Source of the DNA: Lepidostoma basale
Lineage: Eukaryota > Arthropoda > Insecta > Trichoptera > Lepidostomatidae
Assembly (NCBI GenBank): GCA_022606425.2
Contig: JAHDVF020001468.1
Coordinates: 2,149,001-2,213,000, forward strand
Direction of reading: 5' to 3'
DNA: 64,000 nucleotides
Position 1 is the first letter of the stretch. The number at the start of each line of letters is the position of its first letter. Shown piece by piece: positions 29,829 to 42,700 of this stretch. The notes beneath the pieces are model-generated. The model saw only the letters and a list, made by a program, of their open reading frames with translations, was not told the origin of the DNA and ran no database searches. The position numbers and the translations under genes are program-made.

Positions 29829-30315
29829 AACTAACTAACTAACTAAACATCACGCCGTCTCCCCGAAGGGGTAGGCAGAAAGAGTGGACTGCCACACTTT
29901 TTTTTCCTGACATATTTCTCTCGCTTCCTCAACATTCATACATCGTGTCATGCACGCGCGTCGATTTCTCTGACTCCTCACATGGCCGACATTCAATATT
30001 TGATTTATTTGATCGTGCCACGTTTTCCTCGGTCTTCCTCTATTTCTGGTTGCATTTACATCATTAACATATAATTTTTTTACCATTCTTTCTTCATTCA
30101 TTCTTTCCATATGTCCAAACCATCTTAATGATCCTTTCATTATTTTGTTCATGACACCTTCATCATTTGCACCGCATTCACTTCTTATATTTTCATTCGA
30201 CACTATATCATACACAGAGTATCCATAAATTCGTCTAAGAGATCTCATTTCTACTGCATTTATTCTACTTTCGTCTTTCTTTTGCCAGTTCCATGCTTCG
30301 CTTCCATACATTTAA
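29829..30315 (-). mobile_element. LINE 3' fragment, group 1, best preserved
   Basis: 153-codon uninterrupted frame: [56 protein letters not shown] and a C-terminus KVWQSTLSAYPFGETA; then (TTAG)n. The least decayed copy of the commonest LINE group here. Confidence 0.85.
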
Positions 30316-30439
30316 TAATATTGCTAAAGTTACAATATCTCAAAGCAAACTAGTATAAATCTAGCGCCATAGATGACATTGTTACACAAATAAAATACAT
30401 TTAAAAACACGCATTAAAGTTAAGTAATTAAAGACATCT

Positions 30440-30688
30440 GGCGCGGTACCTGCACACTGCACACTCCTACATTGGCGCTAAATCGGATCGGGCGGCAGTC
30501 GAGAGCGTTCTTATTTCAAACTCCAACTCTGATTAGTTTCACAATTATTCAGAACCGTGCAAATATTGTTTCTGGTGACTAATAATAACTCTGTGATGTG
30601 TTGTGTACACAGAAAGGCTACTTCTACAGTTTGCTTCGCATTATGCGTATTGTGATTTTACTTCAAAAGGTGTGAAAATACTTCCAAA
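30440..30688 (+). promoter_or_regulatory. likely 5' UTR / promoter region of PKG
   Basis: Unique, repeat-free and less AT-rich sequence directly before the PKG start codon, with in-frame stops upstream. No TATA box is evident. The transcription start cannot be fixed from sequence; extra 5' non-coding exons are possible. Confidence 0.4.
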
Positions 30689-30793
30689 ATGCGTTTTTGT
30701 CCACCGTTTACGTTCGGAGCGAAGAGTGGAACATATGATCTTGAGAGGGTACCTGGAGACAATGTAGAACAACCGAAGCGTCCAACTATAAGG
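30689..30793 (+). CDS. Pkg21D: PKG exon 1 (start codon)
   Basis: ATG at 30689 in context AAAATG; encodes [20 protein letters not shown], then [15 protein letters not shown], donor AGG|GTAAAG at 30794. Exactly 35 codons, phase 0, as needed for exon 2. No Gly at position 2, so no N-myristoylation as in mammalian PKG II; Cys4 is present. Assignment rests on phase, strand and position, not on strong homology. Confidence 0.65.
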
Positions 30794-33700
30794 GTAAAGC
30801 ATTTATCATATTATATATTTCAATTTTTTCGAAAGTGTAGTATAATAACATTTTCTGTTACACGTATTCTTTTATTTATGACCAGTTTAGGCAGCTCTTT
30901 GCCATATTTTTCTGTTCTTATCTGATCTGGTGGATTTTTTTTCATAATAGTTAAAACGTTTTGAATACATTCTAATTCATTTCATTCATTTCAAATTTAA
31001 ATATTATTTTTGACCAATTACGAATTTTAAAAAACATTGCATAATATTTTCACAACATTTTTTTCACTATTCACTAGCATGTTTTGGACGACCAGACGAC
31101 CTCCCTAAGTGTGTAATTTTTTTACTATTTAAATATGAATCCACAACACAAAGTGATTGCAAATAAATTTGAAATAACGACTTTCTTTAAAACATCTAAA
31201 TTAAATCATTTCATATAAAATAATACTAACTAATTTTAATTGATTAAATCACAGATTTTTCTATTGTCCAAATTATTTTTTCTGTATGTTTTGACGGTTT
31301 TAATTCCTTGAACACAATTCTTAATAATAAAATAACTTTAAAATGTTTTATATTATAAAAAAAATATGAAATTCCAGAGTGTTAATGCCTAAGTTTATCA
31401 AAACGTAGATATTTATTCTTATCAAATTCACAAAAGGTAAATTTATACGCTCTATCAGAGCGATAAATCACTAGTTACAATAATAAATTCAAATTTAAAA
31501 ATAACATTACAAATGAACCTATTTATAAACATGTAAATGTTTTTTTCTAACAAAAGTAAGATACACCACTCTGTGTTGAACTATAGGTTTCATTGTTATT
31601 GATTTAAACGTATACTCACTATGTCTTAAATTGTGCAGGATTTGCGAATTTCTTCATTGGGTATCCTATCTCTAAGGGTTCTCCCCACAAAAGGTCGCAA
31701 TGTTCTCATTTCTGCTACTTTTAAGAGATGTTTGGTTCTGACAGTATCGGCTCTTGCTTCGATTCCGTAAGTCATTATGGGCCTGATGCATGTTTTATAA
31801 ATTCTTACTTTGCTTTCCACGCATATGCTAATTGTCCCTGACAGTGTCCCTTAGGCATCCGGAGATAACTGCTGCTTTATCAGTCTGTTTTTTAACGTGA
31901 CCTTTTATATGGGTTTATCGTCTACAACCAGTTCGCATCTGAGAGGCTGTCTGGATATTGTTAGACATTTTGTTTTGGCGACGGATATCATCATATTATA
32001 CTTCTCAGATGCAAGATGGAACCTATAAAGCATTCGTTTTAATTATTGTCATTACATATTAACATTCGTTGTCAGATATAATTATATAATATCATAATAA
32101 TAAATCATTTGTCACTCTAATATAATACTTTACTCGCATAATAAGATAATAAACATTTTAAACGCAATAAAAATAATTGATTTATAATAGTGTTATTGGT
32201 TTAAAAATGTTGATTATTAATTATTTAAAAATAAAAACGTTTGGCAGGCATTAGATAAGACAAACATTAAAACGACTATATTTTTGAGAGGCATGATTAT
32301 CTTATCATATTTTGACACCGTCTTCAATCATTTATTGGACTAAATTACTCATTTCATCAATTCATTGAAAATATATAAGTTTTCTATACTAATTCCAAAG
32401 CAAAATACTTTATTTAGTTCCGATGACTCTTGAAGGGTTATAGCCTCATTGATGATTTTCCTCCAAACTCCTCGATCCTGCGCCATTTGCTTCCAACAGT
32501 CCGATTCGTCCAACCTAGCCAGTTTGATTCATCCAACCTAGCCAGTTCAGCCAGAACATTATCCATTAGGCGCTGTCTAGGCCTTCTTAGAGGTCTTACT
32601 CCGGCTCGATATACATGCCCTATCCATAATACCCAGGGGAATAAAAAACTATGTTACATATATTTTTATTATTATTATAATTTAATAGATTTTTCATATT
32701 ATTAAATATATCGCATTATTATTCGTCATCATCATAATATTCAGCATTAAAAACCTAAATGGATCTTAGCTTCCTTTAAGAAACGTCTCAATCCTCTCCG
32801 GGTTTGCTTCTCCATAGACTTGACAGTGATGAAATTCTATGAAGTCTATGAAGCCTGCGTTCTGCCAGTTGGTACTTATGGTCTTGAAACTGTTACATTG
32901 TCCAAACAAAGTGCCGAGAAACTACGAGTGACCTAAAGAGCCATGGAAAGAGCCATATTAGGAATAAACCTAAGAGACAGAGTCAGAAACGATAAGGTGA
33001 GAGAAAAAACAAAGGTCACTGATATCATCCACCGGGTGGTGACTCTAAAATGGCAATGGGCAGGTCACGTAGCCAGAAGCTCAGATGAAAAGTGGACAAG
33101 TAGACTGCTGACTTGGGCGGGCGACCGCAACTATGGTGGAAAGATGATCTGAACAGACACGTCGGATTACCTGGATGCAGTCTGCACATGACAGAGTGAC
33201 ATGGAAGCGAATGGAGGAGGCCTTTGTCCAGGAGTGGACGGGAATAGGCTGAGGAAGAAGAAAAAGAAGACTTGACAGTCTTCCACGCCACCATCCAACC
33301 ATCGCCCTATTGGGTCGTTAACAAGACTCTATTAGGGGAATCCAGATCCCTTATGCGGTGAAAATGATCTATTAATTTTAATAACGCTGACTTCCTGGCA
33401 GTACTAGATTAAGCCAGCGCGGGACATGCAAGAGATGTTACCAAGATACCCTGGGTTTTGTATGATAATAAAATAAAACACGATTTTTAATTGCTAACTA
33501 ACAATCACGCTGTCCGAAATCCGAAGTAGTAGACAGAAAGAATGGACCGCCAAGAAGACAGGACACGCCAATGCTGGTAGAATTCGACATTATTAAGCTC
33601 AAATACTCAGTGATGAGACTCGTCTGGAGCCTACCCACCGGATATCTCTGGCTGAACAGTATCTCACACTTATGTACTCCAATGAGAAAAATAAAAATTC

Positions 33701-36700
33701 AATTATATCAGAAAATCTATCCGTTGCTAAAAAAGTTTTATTTTACATTTTAGCACAGACGTAACATATAATAGTTTAAGGTACGGATTAGAGACTTGGA
33801 AATCTACCGCGGACGTTATTGGAAAACTCCAGGTGTTTATAAATGCGTTTTCGCTCAATATTCAATATCTATTGGCCCCAAACAGTGTCAAATACCGCTG
33901 GACCATGGCAGGCGAAAAGCCAATTAGAGAACAAATCGGTCACACTCTGAGACGGAAACCAGCCTGCATCCTCTATGGAGGGAAAGAGGAAGCGGGGCAG
34001 ACCTAGAGCCACCTGGAGAATAACCCTGCAGGACGAAGTTAAAGCAGCGGGCCTCACTTGGGATGATGATAGGCATCAGGCGGGTGGAGAAGATTCCTTG
34101 AGAAGCCCTATGCACCACAGAAGTGTGACAGGACTAGAAGAAGAAGAATAAGAACATAGTTTAAGAATGCCCTCGCAAGGCGAAACAAATTTGTCACTAT
34201 TTATATAAATTAAATCCAAGTAAAACCACTAAACAGTCGTGTTTACTATTGTAAACTAATAATGAAGTTTTCAAAACAAATACCTCAACCACAAAGACGT
34301 AGCCCGTAGCACTTGCTACTTCTGCTTTATGCCTAATCCGGCACTGCGTCCTGGTATAAATCGAAGAGCTTCGCGTTGAATCTTTTTCCCTGCTGATATA
34401 AAAATCATACAAGTATATTTTTTTAATACAATTGGTGAAAATACAGTTTTTATATTTGAAAAAATAATGGATCCGAATGCCCTTGAAAGCTGTATAAAAA
34501 CAGTTTTTATTATGCTTGCGCATATAATCAATGTTCCGATGAAAATTTGACATGCGTTCTGATAAACCCAACGTACTGTGCAAAACAATCACTATACCGA
34601 TTTTAAATACGCGCATTAACTTTGATTAATTTTTAAAAATATGTATACTTTCCAAGAAACAAATTAAATGACTTATAAATTTAATAAAAATAACAAAAAA
34701 ATGGAGCTGGCAAAATAATGACAACAAACAAACAAACCATCACGCTGTTTCCCCGCAGGGGTAGGCAGAGAGAAGGGACCGCCACACTACTCTATCCTGA
34801 CAAACCTCTCTAGCTTCCTCCACATTCATACAACGAGTCATACACGCACGTCGATTTCTCCGACTTCTAACATGACCAACCCTTAAAATTTGATTAATTT
34901 GGTCATGCCATGTTTTCCTCGGTCTGCCTCGACTCCGTACCTTATTTACACCATTAACGTATACCAGTACTTTCTTAACCATTCTTTCTCCATCCATGCG
35001 TTCCATATGTCCGAACCAACGCAGCGATCCTTTCATAATTTTGTTCATAATACCTTCTTCCTCACGAAGCGAGATATTCCGTTATGCAGGAGAGGGTTCA
35101 GAAAAAATTTCTGAGGTATCTCTACATGAGGGAGTATGGTAGTTATCCGTGGCTCTATCCCACGGCATTTCTCCTGGGAATGCTCGGAACCAATTCTTTA
35201 CCGCTTCGAAGAGATGGACATCTAATAACCCATTTCTTCAGATTAATTAGGGGATACTTCGAGAACTCGGCGGTACTGGAGGATATTGGTCTTTTTGTCC
35301 CCGATAGATATCTCCGACAGCGACAGCACAGATTGTTTTACCTACCGGCCGCCAGAACCAATCTGCCTCTGGTGACACCGGTGGGAAAAGCAATTAGTCT
35401 GCTGAACGCGGTCTCCTCGGAGATCGACGTCTTTCATGTTAGTGAAAGTACGTTCAGGGGGCAAATACTATTGACTTTAGAAAGTATCTTGTCTTCCTAA
35501 TGTCGAACCATCTCTAATGCGTTCCTGGTACTTTGTTGTATTTTTTATAATATTTTACCTGTACTTAATAGATGCCTTAAACATTTTCCTGTTTGTAATG
35601 TCTATTGAGTTAATAAACTGATTTGATTTGATTTGATTTGATTTGATTCTTCCGCTCTACATTCCTTTCTTATATCAGCAAATAATGACAAAAGTAGGAT
35701 AAATGCCATAAAATGAGTTTGCTGAATAATATTTTACCTGTACTTAATAGATGCCTTAAACATTTTCCTGTTTGTAATGTCTATTGAGTTAATAAACTGA
35801 TTTGATTTGATTTGATTTGATTTGATTCTTCCGCTCTACATTCCTTTCTTATATCAGCAAATAATGACAAAAGTAGGATAAATGCCATAAAATGAGTTTG
35901 CTGAGAAAATTGGGCGCGAAAACGATATATTATATTATATAATAGAATACCAAACGACGAAAATAGGAACAAATGTAGCAGATGATTGAATCCTTAGTAA
36001 AATTAAAAAAATGATCACTTAGATGGTTTGGACATATGAAACGAACGGTCAAAAACTTGTTTAAAGCGGTGTGAATGGAAATAAAGGAAAGGGGCATTCG
36101 AAGTCGGAAAAATCGACGAGCGTGCGTGTTACGATGTAAAATGTAGAGAAAGTTCGAGAGGTATGTTAGGAGAGAGCAGTCTGGCGGTCCATCCTCTCTG
36201 CCTACCCCTCTGGAGAACCGACGTAATAGTTGGTTATTTAGTTTATACAAAAAATAAATATACTCGTACTTAGAAAATTGAAAATAACTTTATTTAATCC
36301 ACAAAATATTAAAAAACACGACATGTTTCGGAATATACCTCCATCTTTAGGAGTTGCCTGACCAGTTATTTTACACAACATTTTGAATGTATACAAATTC
36401 TTGTAGACAAATACTGGATTTTACCCATTTCGGATAAATTATTTTTTTATAAGGATTAATTGTATCTCAATAGAGACGAAGATTTAAATTGTTTTCTGGG
36501 AACAGAATATGGAGGCCGAGGCGCTTACAGGACTTATGACCTGGCATTGGTTGGATTGAGCGATCGCTTTATGTTTAACAACATTCCCCATTCCGCCCTT
36601 CTTACGACCACCATCGCTCAACCCAACCAATGACAGGTCATAAGTCCTGTAAGCGCTTCGGCCACCATATTCTGTTCTCAGAAAACAATTTACATCTTCG

Positions 36701-39700
36701 TCTCTATTGAGATACAATTAATCCTTATAAAAAAGGTTATTTTCAATTTCCTAAGTATATTACTATGAAATTCCACAGTGTTTTGCCTTAGCGTTCAATA
36801 AGTCAAAAAATAAATAAATATTAATTTATACCAAGAACACGAGTATGGTGCTAAAATTTATAGTATTTGGCTCTTGTATGAAAATATGAAAAATTTTGGT
36901 CTATAAAGTTATCACGTTCAATAATTTCATAGCTCTCTATGACATTGTTCCGCAAAGCGTGTGCCGCGCACACTGGTGTACCGTGTACATCAGTTGGTGT
37001 GCCGCGGAAAAAAGTCAATGTTTTGTGAATTGTGGAAAATAACTTTGTTTATTCTCGCTCTTGCGATGCGAGGGGCGGGACAGCCTCACCCGCGTGGCGC
37101 GCCTCGCTCACAAGCTATCGCCGAACGCAGCACGCATGCGTATCGAGTAAGTACTTGTATTTACTCGTTTAGTAATAAATAAATATTAAATAAACATTGC
37201 TTTTTTCTTTGGTGTACCTATAAAATTTCTTGATTTGAACACAAAAAGTTTGCGGAACACTGCTCTATGATATATGTTATTAGTATCACTAGAGTCATCA
37301 CCGTTCTGCATGGCGTGAGATAGGTTTTAAATTATAATCTCAAATCGATACCACAGTAATTTAGATCACTTCAAAGAGTCATTTTAAATTTAGTCTGCAA
37401 ACCAAATTGCTATCCTATTTAAAAATAGGTTCAAAGTCGAGGTTTTAAACATTATTACATTCAGCACGATTACTCTCATACGTGTGACTATTCGCGATAA
37501 GATTTCGAAACACAAATTATCATTAATAAAAACCCTTTGTTATAATTTTAAGAATTTTGATAAACGCCACCGTCACGTACCTTTAGTTTCACCATACGGT
37601 ACAATTTTTAAATAAATTATAAGATAAATAAATAAATAAAATTATCACTGGCGGCTTAACGGCTAGAGAATTCGCCTGGAAATTGGTGGTTGCGTGTTCC
37701 ACTCTCACTGATACTTTATTGATAGTATGTTATATTTATTGTTCAGTATTTTCTAGGCTATATCAATAAATATGATATTATTACATAAAAATAACTTTTT
37801 ACTGTCGTTATATTAATAAAAAATGTACTATATGTTCGGAAAATATACTATTAGTATTTTTTCGAAATATTTTATAATATGTAGTCAATTTTCAGCTTAT
37901 TAAAAACATATATTTATATTTAACCCTTAATTGGGCACCAAGAATCTGATTGGGTTAAATACAGTTGAACCTGGATATAAGAGAGCCCAATCTGGAGGGG
38001 TTTATAGTAACAACTTTTTTCAAACTGATTCGGGGCTCTATTGAGAACCTCTATGTTCTGGAACTATGTTCGGCAACACCAGCATCAGTTATTCTATATT
38101 CTGTCACGCAGAACCAACATGCCTTTGGTGACACCAGAAGGAAGAGCAATTCGGACGTTGAATTTAATCGTCTCATTTTGGATATTTTAGTGTCAGTGAG
38201 GCATTATTCAAATAAATATATTATCAATTCTGGAAAGAGTGCTGCCTCATGATGTCGACATATTTGAGATTCTTCTGAAATATGTTGTTTCTTAGCGTGT
38301 AAATGTGCTATGTACAGTTTCATATTGTTATTGTATTTATGTTAAACCGTTTTGTTATTAATATGTATGAAAAAACGATAGTTTTCAAGGAATTTTATTA
38401 TAATATTTATGTATGACATGTTTCGCCCTTTTAAGGCATTATCAAATGTTTGAGTATGCAAAAAAAATGATAATGCCTTAGAAGGGTGAGGTGGGCGCCC
38501 TTGAGGTGAGCTATTCACGAAAACGGCGCTATACAAATTAGCCTAATTATTATTATTATTAAGGGTGAAACGTGTCATACATAAATATTATAATAAAACT
38601 CCTTGAAAACTATCGTTTTTTTCATACATATTAATAATTTAATATGGAGTTTTACATCGTTGTTCAAGAAACAATAAATAAACCGTTTTGTGTCCAAATG
38701 AGTCCCCAACAAATTTCGTTATAATAATGTCTCATTTGTGTAATATAAAAGTAAATTTATAAATTAATATCAATTGGGAAATATTTTTCTTCGGCCCAAT
38801 TAAGGGTTAAATATAATAATAATAGCAAAATGATAATTCATTTTTATTATGACGCTTATACAATTTATATTATTATATACATTTAATGTGTTAACTAAAC
38901 CTCTATTATTGTGAAATCATAAGAGAAAATATTGCTATTGTGATAATAAGTAATACGTTCTTTATTTAATGTGTAAATTTATCGTACTGAGTATACTAGG
39001 TTTTCAAACACACTCTGTGTATTTGAAAACCTTATTCGCAGATTGCACTAATGTTTAACATGACACTTGACAATGCATACAATACTCAGGTGACGATGTT
39101 TTCATTTGAACTGTGCTAATATTATTCTTCTGTATCTCTAACACGAATAATAAAATATATCAATCATTCAGAAAAGAGACATCAGGGAACTTGAACAAAA
39201 TATTTAATAAACGGATTCATACCATTTAACTTTATTTCATTTTATATCATTGTATTTTATATTATAACTAACTAACTAACCATCTAACTAACGGCAGAAA
39301 GAATGGACTGCCACACTTTTCTTTCCTGACATATTTCTCTCGCTTCCTCAACATTCATACATCGTGCACGCGCGTCCATTTCTCTGACTCCTCACATGGC
39401 CGACATTCAATATTTGATTTATTTGATCGTGACACGTTTTCCTCGGTCTTCCTCTATTTCTAGTTCCATTTACATCATTAACATATATTTTTTTTACCAT
39501 TCTTTCTTCATTCATTCTTTCCATATGTCCAAACCATCTTAATGATCTTTTCATTATTTTGTTTTTGACACCATCATTCGCACCGCATTCACTTCTTTTA
39601 TTTTCATTCGACACTCTATCATACACAGAGTATCCGCACATTCGTCTAAGAGATCTCATTTCTACTGCATTTATTATATTATACTTTCATCCTTCTTTTG

Positions 39701-42700
39701 CCAGTTCCATGCTTCGCTTCCATACATAAAGGTCAGTAGAAGAACACCATTGTGCACTGCCATTCTAGCTTTTTTGGATAGGTTTTTGTTTGCGATGACA
39801 ACTTTAAGTATATTATTTTATATTATCATAGCTGAAAACAATAATGACTTACAAAAATGCTAGACAGACTACATCACGCCTGTAAAAAATACAACATGAC
39901 GATCTCCATCGAAAAAACAAAATGTATGGACCTTTACCAAAACACCCAAAACATGTAACCTGGTTATAGAAAATCAACCCATAGAACAGATCAGGACCTT
40001 CAAGTATCTAGGCATAGACCTGGTGGGGGGAGCTGATCTGCGGGAAGAAATACAAGCCCAAGTAAATAAGGCAGCTGCAATCTCTGGGGCTCTAAAATCC
40101 ACAATATAGAAAAACAAAGACATGGCCATTAAGAGTAAGATGAGAATCTATAAAGCATGCGTAAGACCAATAATAACATATGGCTTCGAAGCAAGGGCAG
40201 ACACAGTAAGGACCAAACAAGTTTTGAGGACTTCCGAAATGAAGACACTGAGGACGATAGCAGGCAAGACACTGAAGGATCGCGTGAGGAACACCAGAAT
40301 AAGAGAGATATGTGAGGTTAAGTATATTATAAGATGGAGCAGACAGCGAAAGGGGGACTGGTACGGTCATGTTCAAAGAATGGACTCCACCAGACTCCCC
40401 TTTATTGCATTGCATAATCAACCTCATGGGACTCGCCCTCGTGGAAGACCTCCTAAAATATGGAAGGACAGCTGGGAATCTACCTCACAGGAGGAGCAAC
40501 TCTCTGGAGAACAAACCACATAGGTCTACAATAAGGAAGAAGAAAAAGAAGAAGTATTTTATATTATTTGTTTTAGATTTATTTTGTGGACTAGAAGCAA
40601 ATCGTACATGAAAATACAATATGTGAATTTTTTGCTTCATTCTTATTATTATTTTTCTTCAGCCTATTTCCATGTACTTCTGGGCACTTCCATGCCACGT
40701 CTTATGCACACTGCATTCAGGTTACACGGACGTGTCGGTTAAAGTCATCCTTATACCGTAGTTGCAGTCTCCCTGCACTTCTCTTTGCGGTCCATGGTCT
40801 CCAAGTCAGCAGTCCTCTTGTCCATTTTTCATCCGGGTTCTGGGTACGTGACCTGCCCATGCCATTTTAGAGTCGCTACACGGCGAATGATGTCAGTGAC
40901 CTTTGTTATATGGCTCGAATGAAATGACATTGTTTCGCTATATTTTTTAAGTCGCCAAAAATGTTGTGACTTAAAATGAGTCAAGTGTGAAAGCAAATAT
41001 ATTTACAATTCATGTGCCGATTGCCATTATCAATTATTAGCCAAGGACATCAAAACAGTGTGAAGAAACACGGTTATCAGTGAGGCAAAATTATTTCCTT
41101 TTATGATTTAAAAGATTTAGATACGTGATGCGATAAGGTTTTTTTGTTCTAACTTGGTTCAATCAATTAATAATGTAATATTCAAAGAGAACAGTTTAAA
41201 TACTTAGCGCGATCTCACAAAAAGATATCGCCTGATGACGAAATAATGTAAATGTATTGTGGACGTTAAAACTGTGTTTACATAGTTTACATCACTCGCC
41301 TGGGCGAAAGAGAACGCAAAAGGCGGGAGGCATTTGAAATGTGGACCTACCGACGAATTGCTCATGTTTCATGGAGGGACCACATTACAGATGAGGAGGT
41401 TCTCAACGGAGTTGAAGAAAATAGGCAAATGTTGAAAACCATAGCGGAGAGGTGCGCGAGATGGATTGGTCATGTGTTGCGACACGAATGTTTCCTGCAT
41501 GATGTATTGGAGGAAATGGTCGAGGCAGAGGATGACCTCGCCAAGAGTACCTAGACCAGATTTGCCGAGATATGGGCTGCACCTCTTATGCGGAGTTGAA
41601 GAGAGTTGCCGAGGACCGAGCGGAGTGGATGAGGAGATGCGTCGCCTTGCTGCAGACCAATCATTAGATTGAGAACGGAGAAGAAGAACTAACTAACCTT
41701 TATGCCGTTTCTCCGCAGGGTAGGCAGAGAGGATGGATCGCCACATTGTTCTATCCTGGCATAATTCTTACGCCTCTTCTACATTCAGACATCGTGACAA
41801 GCACGCTCGTCGATTGTTCCTACTTCGAACATGGCCACCTTTCAATAATTGATTAATTTGGTCATGCCATGTCTTCCTTGGCCTTCCTCGACTTCTTTTC
41901 CCATTCACACTACTTGTATATATCTTTTTAACCATTCTTTCCTCATCCACACTTGTGTATAAATAATTTAACGGGAATAATTTTACTTGTCGATACTAGA
42001 GGAATAAATGATCATTTATTAATCTTATCGAAGTTCTATGATTCTATAATAACATTTTTTTTCAATTTACAGCTAAACAATTAATAAATCTTTGATAAAC
42101 TTAAGTCGTTAACACTGTGTAATTCCATAATGATGAATTTTTCGAGAATTTAAAAAATGTTTTTTCCACTTTTTAGTTTATTTATCTCGACATGTTTCCA
42201 GTGTTTTACACATTCATCACCAGGATAACAATATATACTAACCAAAAATATTTTAAACAAAATACAAGAATTTCTTCTATGTTCGCCATACTTTGTGTTG
42301 TAGATGTTTTATTTGTCTTTTTCTTTTTTTATATACTTTGTATATACAACACTAACATTAAATTTAACGCCAAGTCCAATCTTTGATTATTTCCTTTGTT
42401 GCAAGTAATTACCTGAACCCCAATAAGAACATTAAATTATCATTTTAAATTTTAAATTGATTCATAATATTTGTTATAAAAATAGCATAAACGTTCCAAA
42501 ATAAATCTTTATAATATCTGTCAAAACTGATCATATGTGTAAACAATTTTATGATATTGGAAGGACTGGTTGTCCGAAACATGTCAGATATTTAATATTT
42601 TTTTTAAAGTAAGTGTTGTATATACAAAGTTTATAAAAAAGAAAGAATAAAAACAAATAAAATACAAGAACTTCGATACTCATGTACTCGTATTATAACA

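Noticed and set aside
34197..34616. 139-codon open frame on the minus strand
   Set aside because: Crosses a family A hammerhead flank, AT-rich DNA and a short LINE-like piece; no domain, no splice or codon support.
37018..37146. Possible secreted-protein first exon on the plus strand
   Set aside because: It lies wholly inside a hAT element with exact target duplication and no following exon is recognisable; kept only as a finding, not as a gene.
41225..41260. CTGATGA followed by CGAAAT, hammerhead-like
   Set aside because: No stem II between the two core parts and no palindromic stem III.
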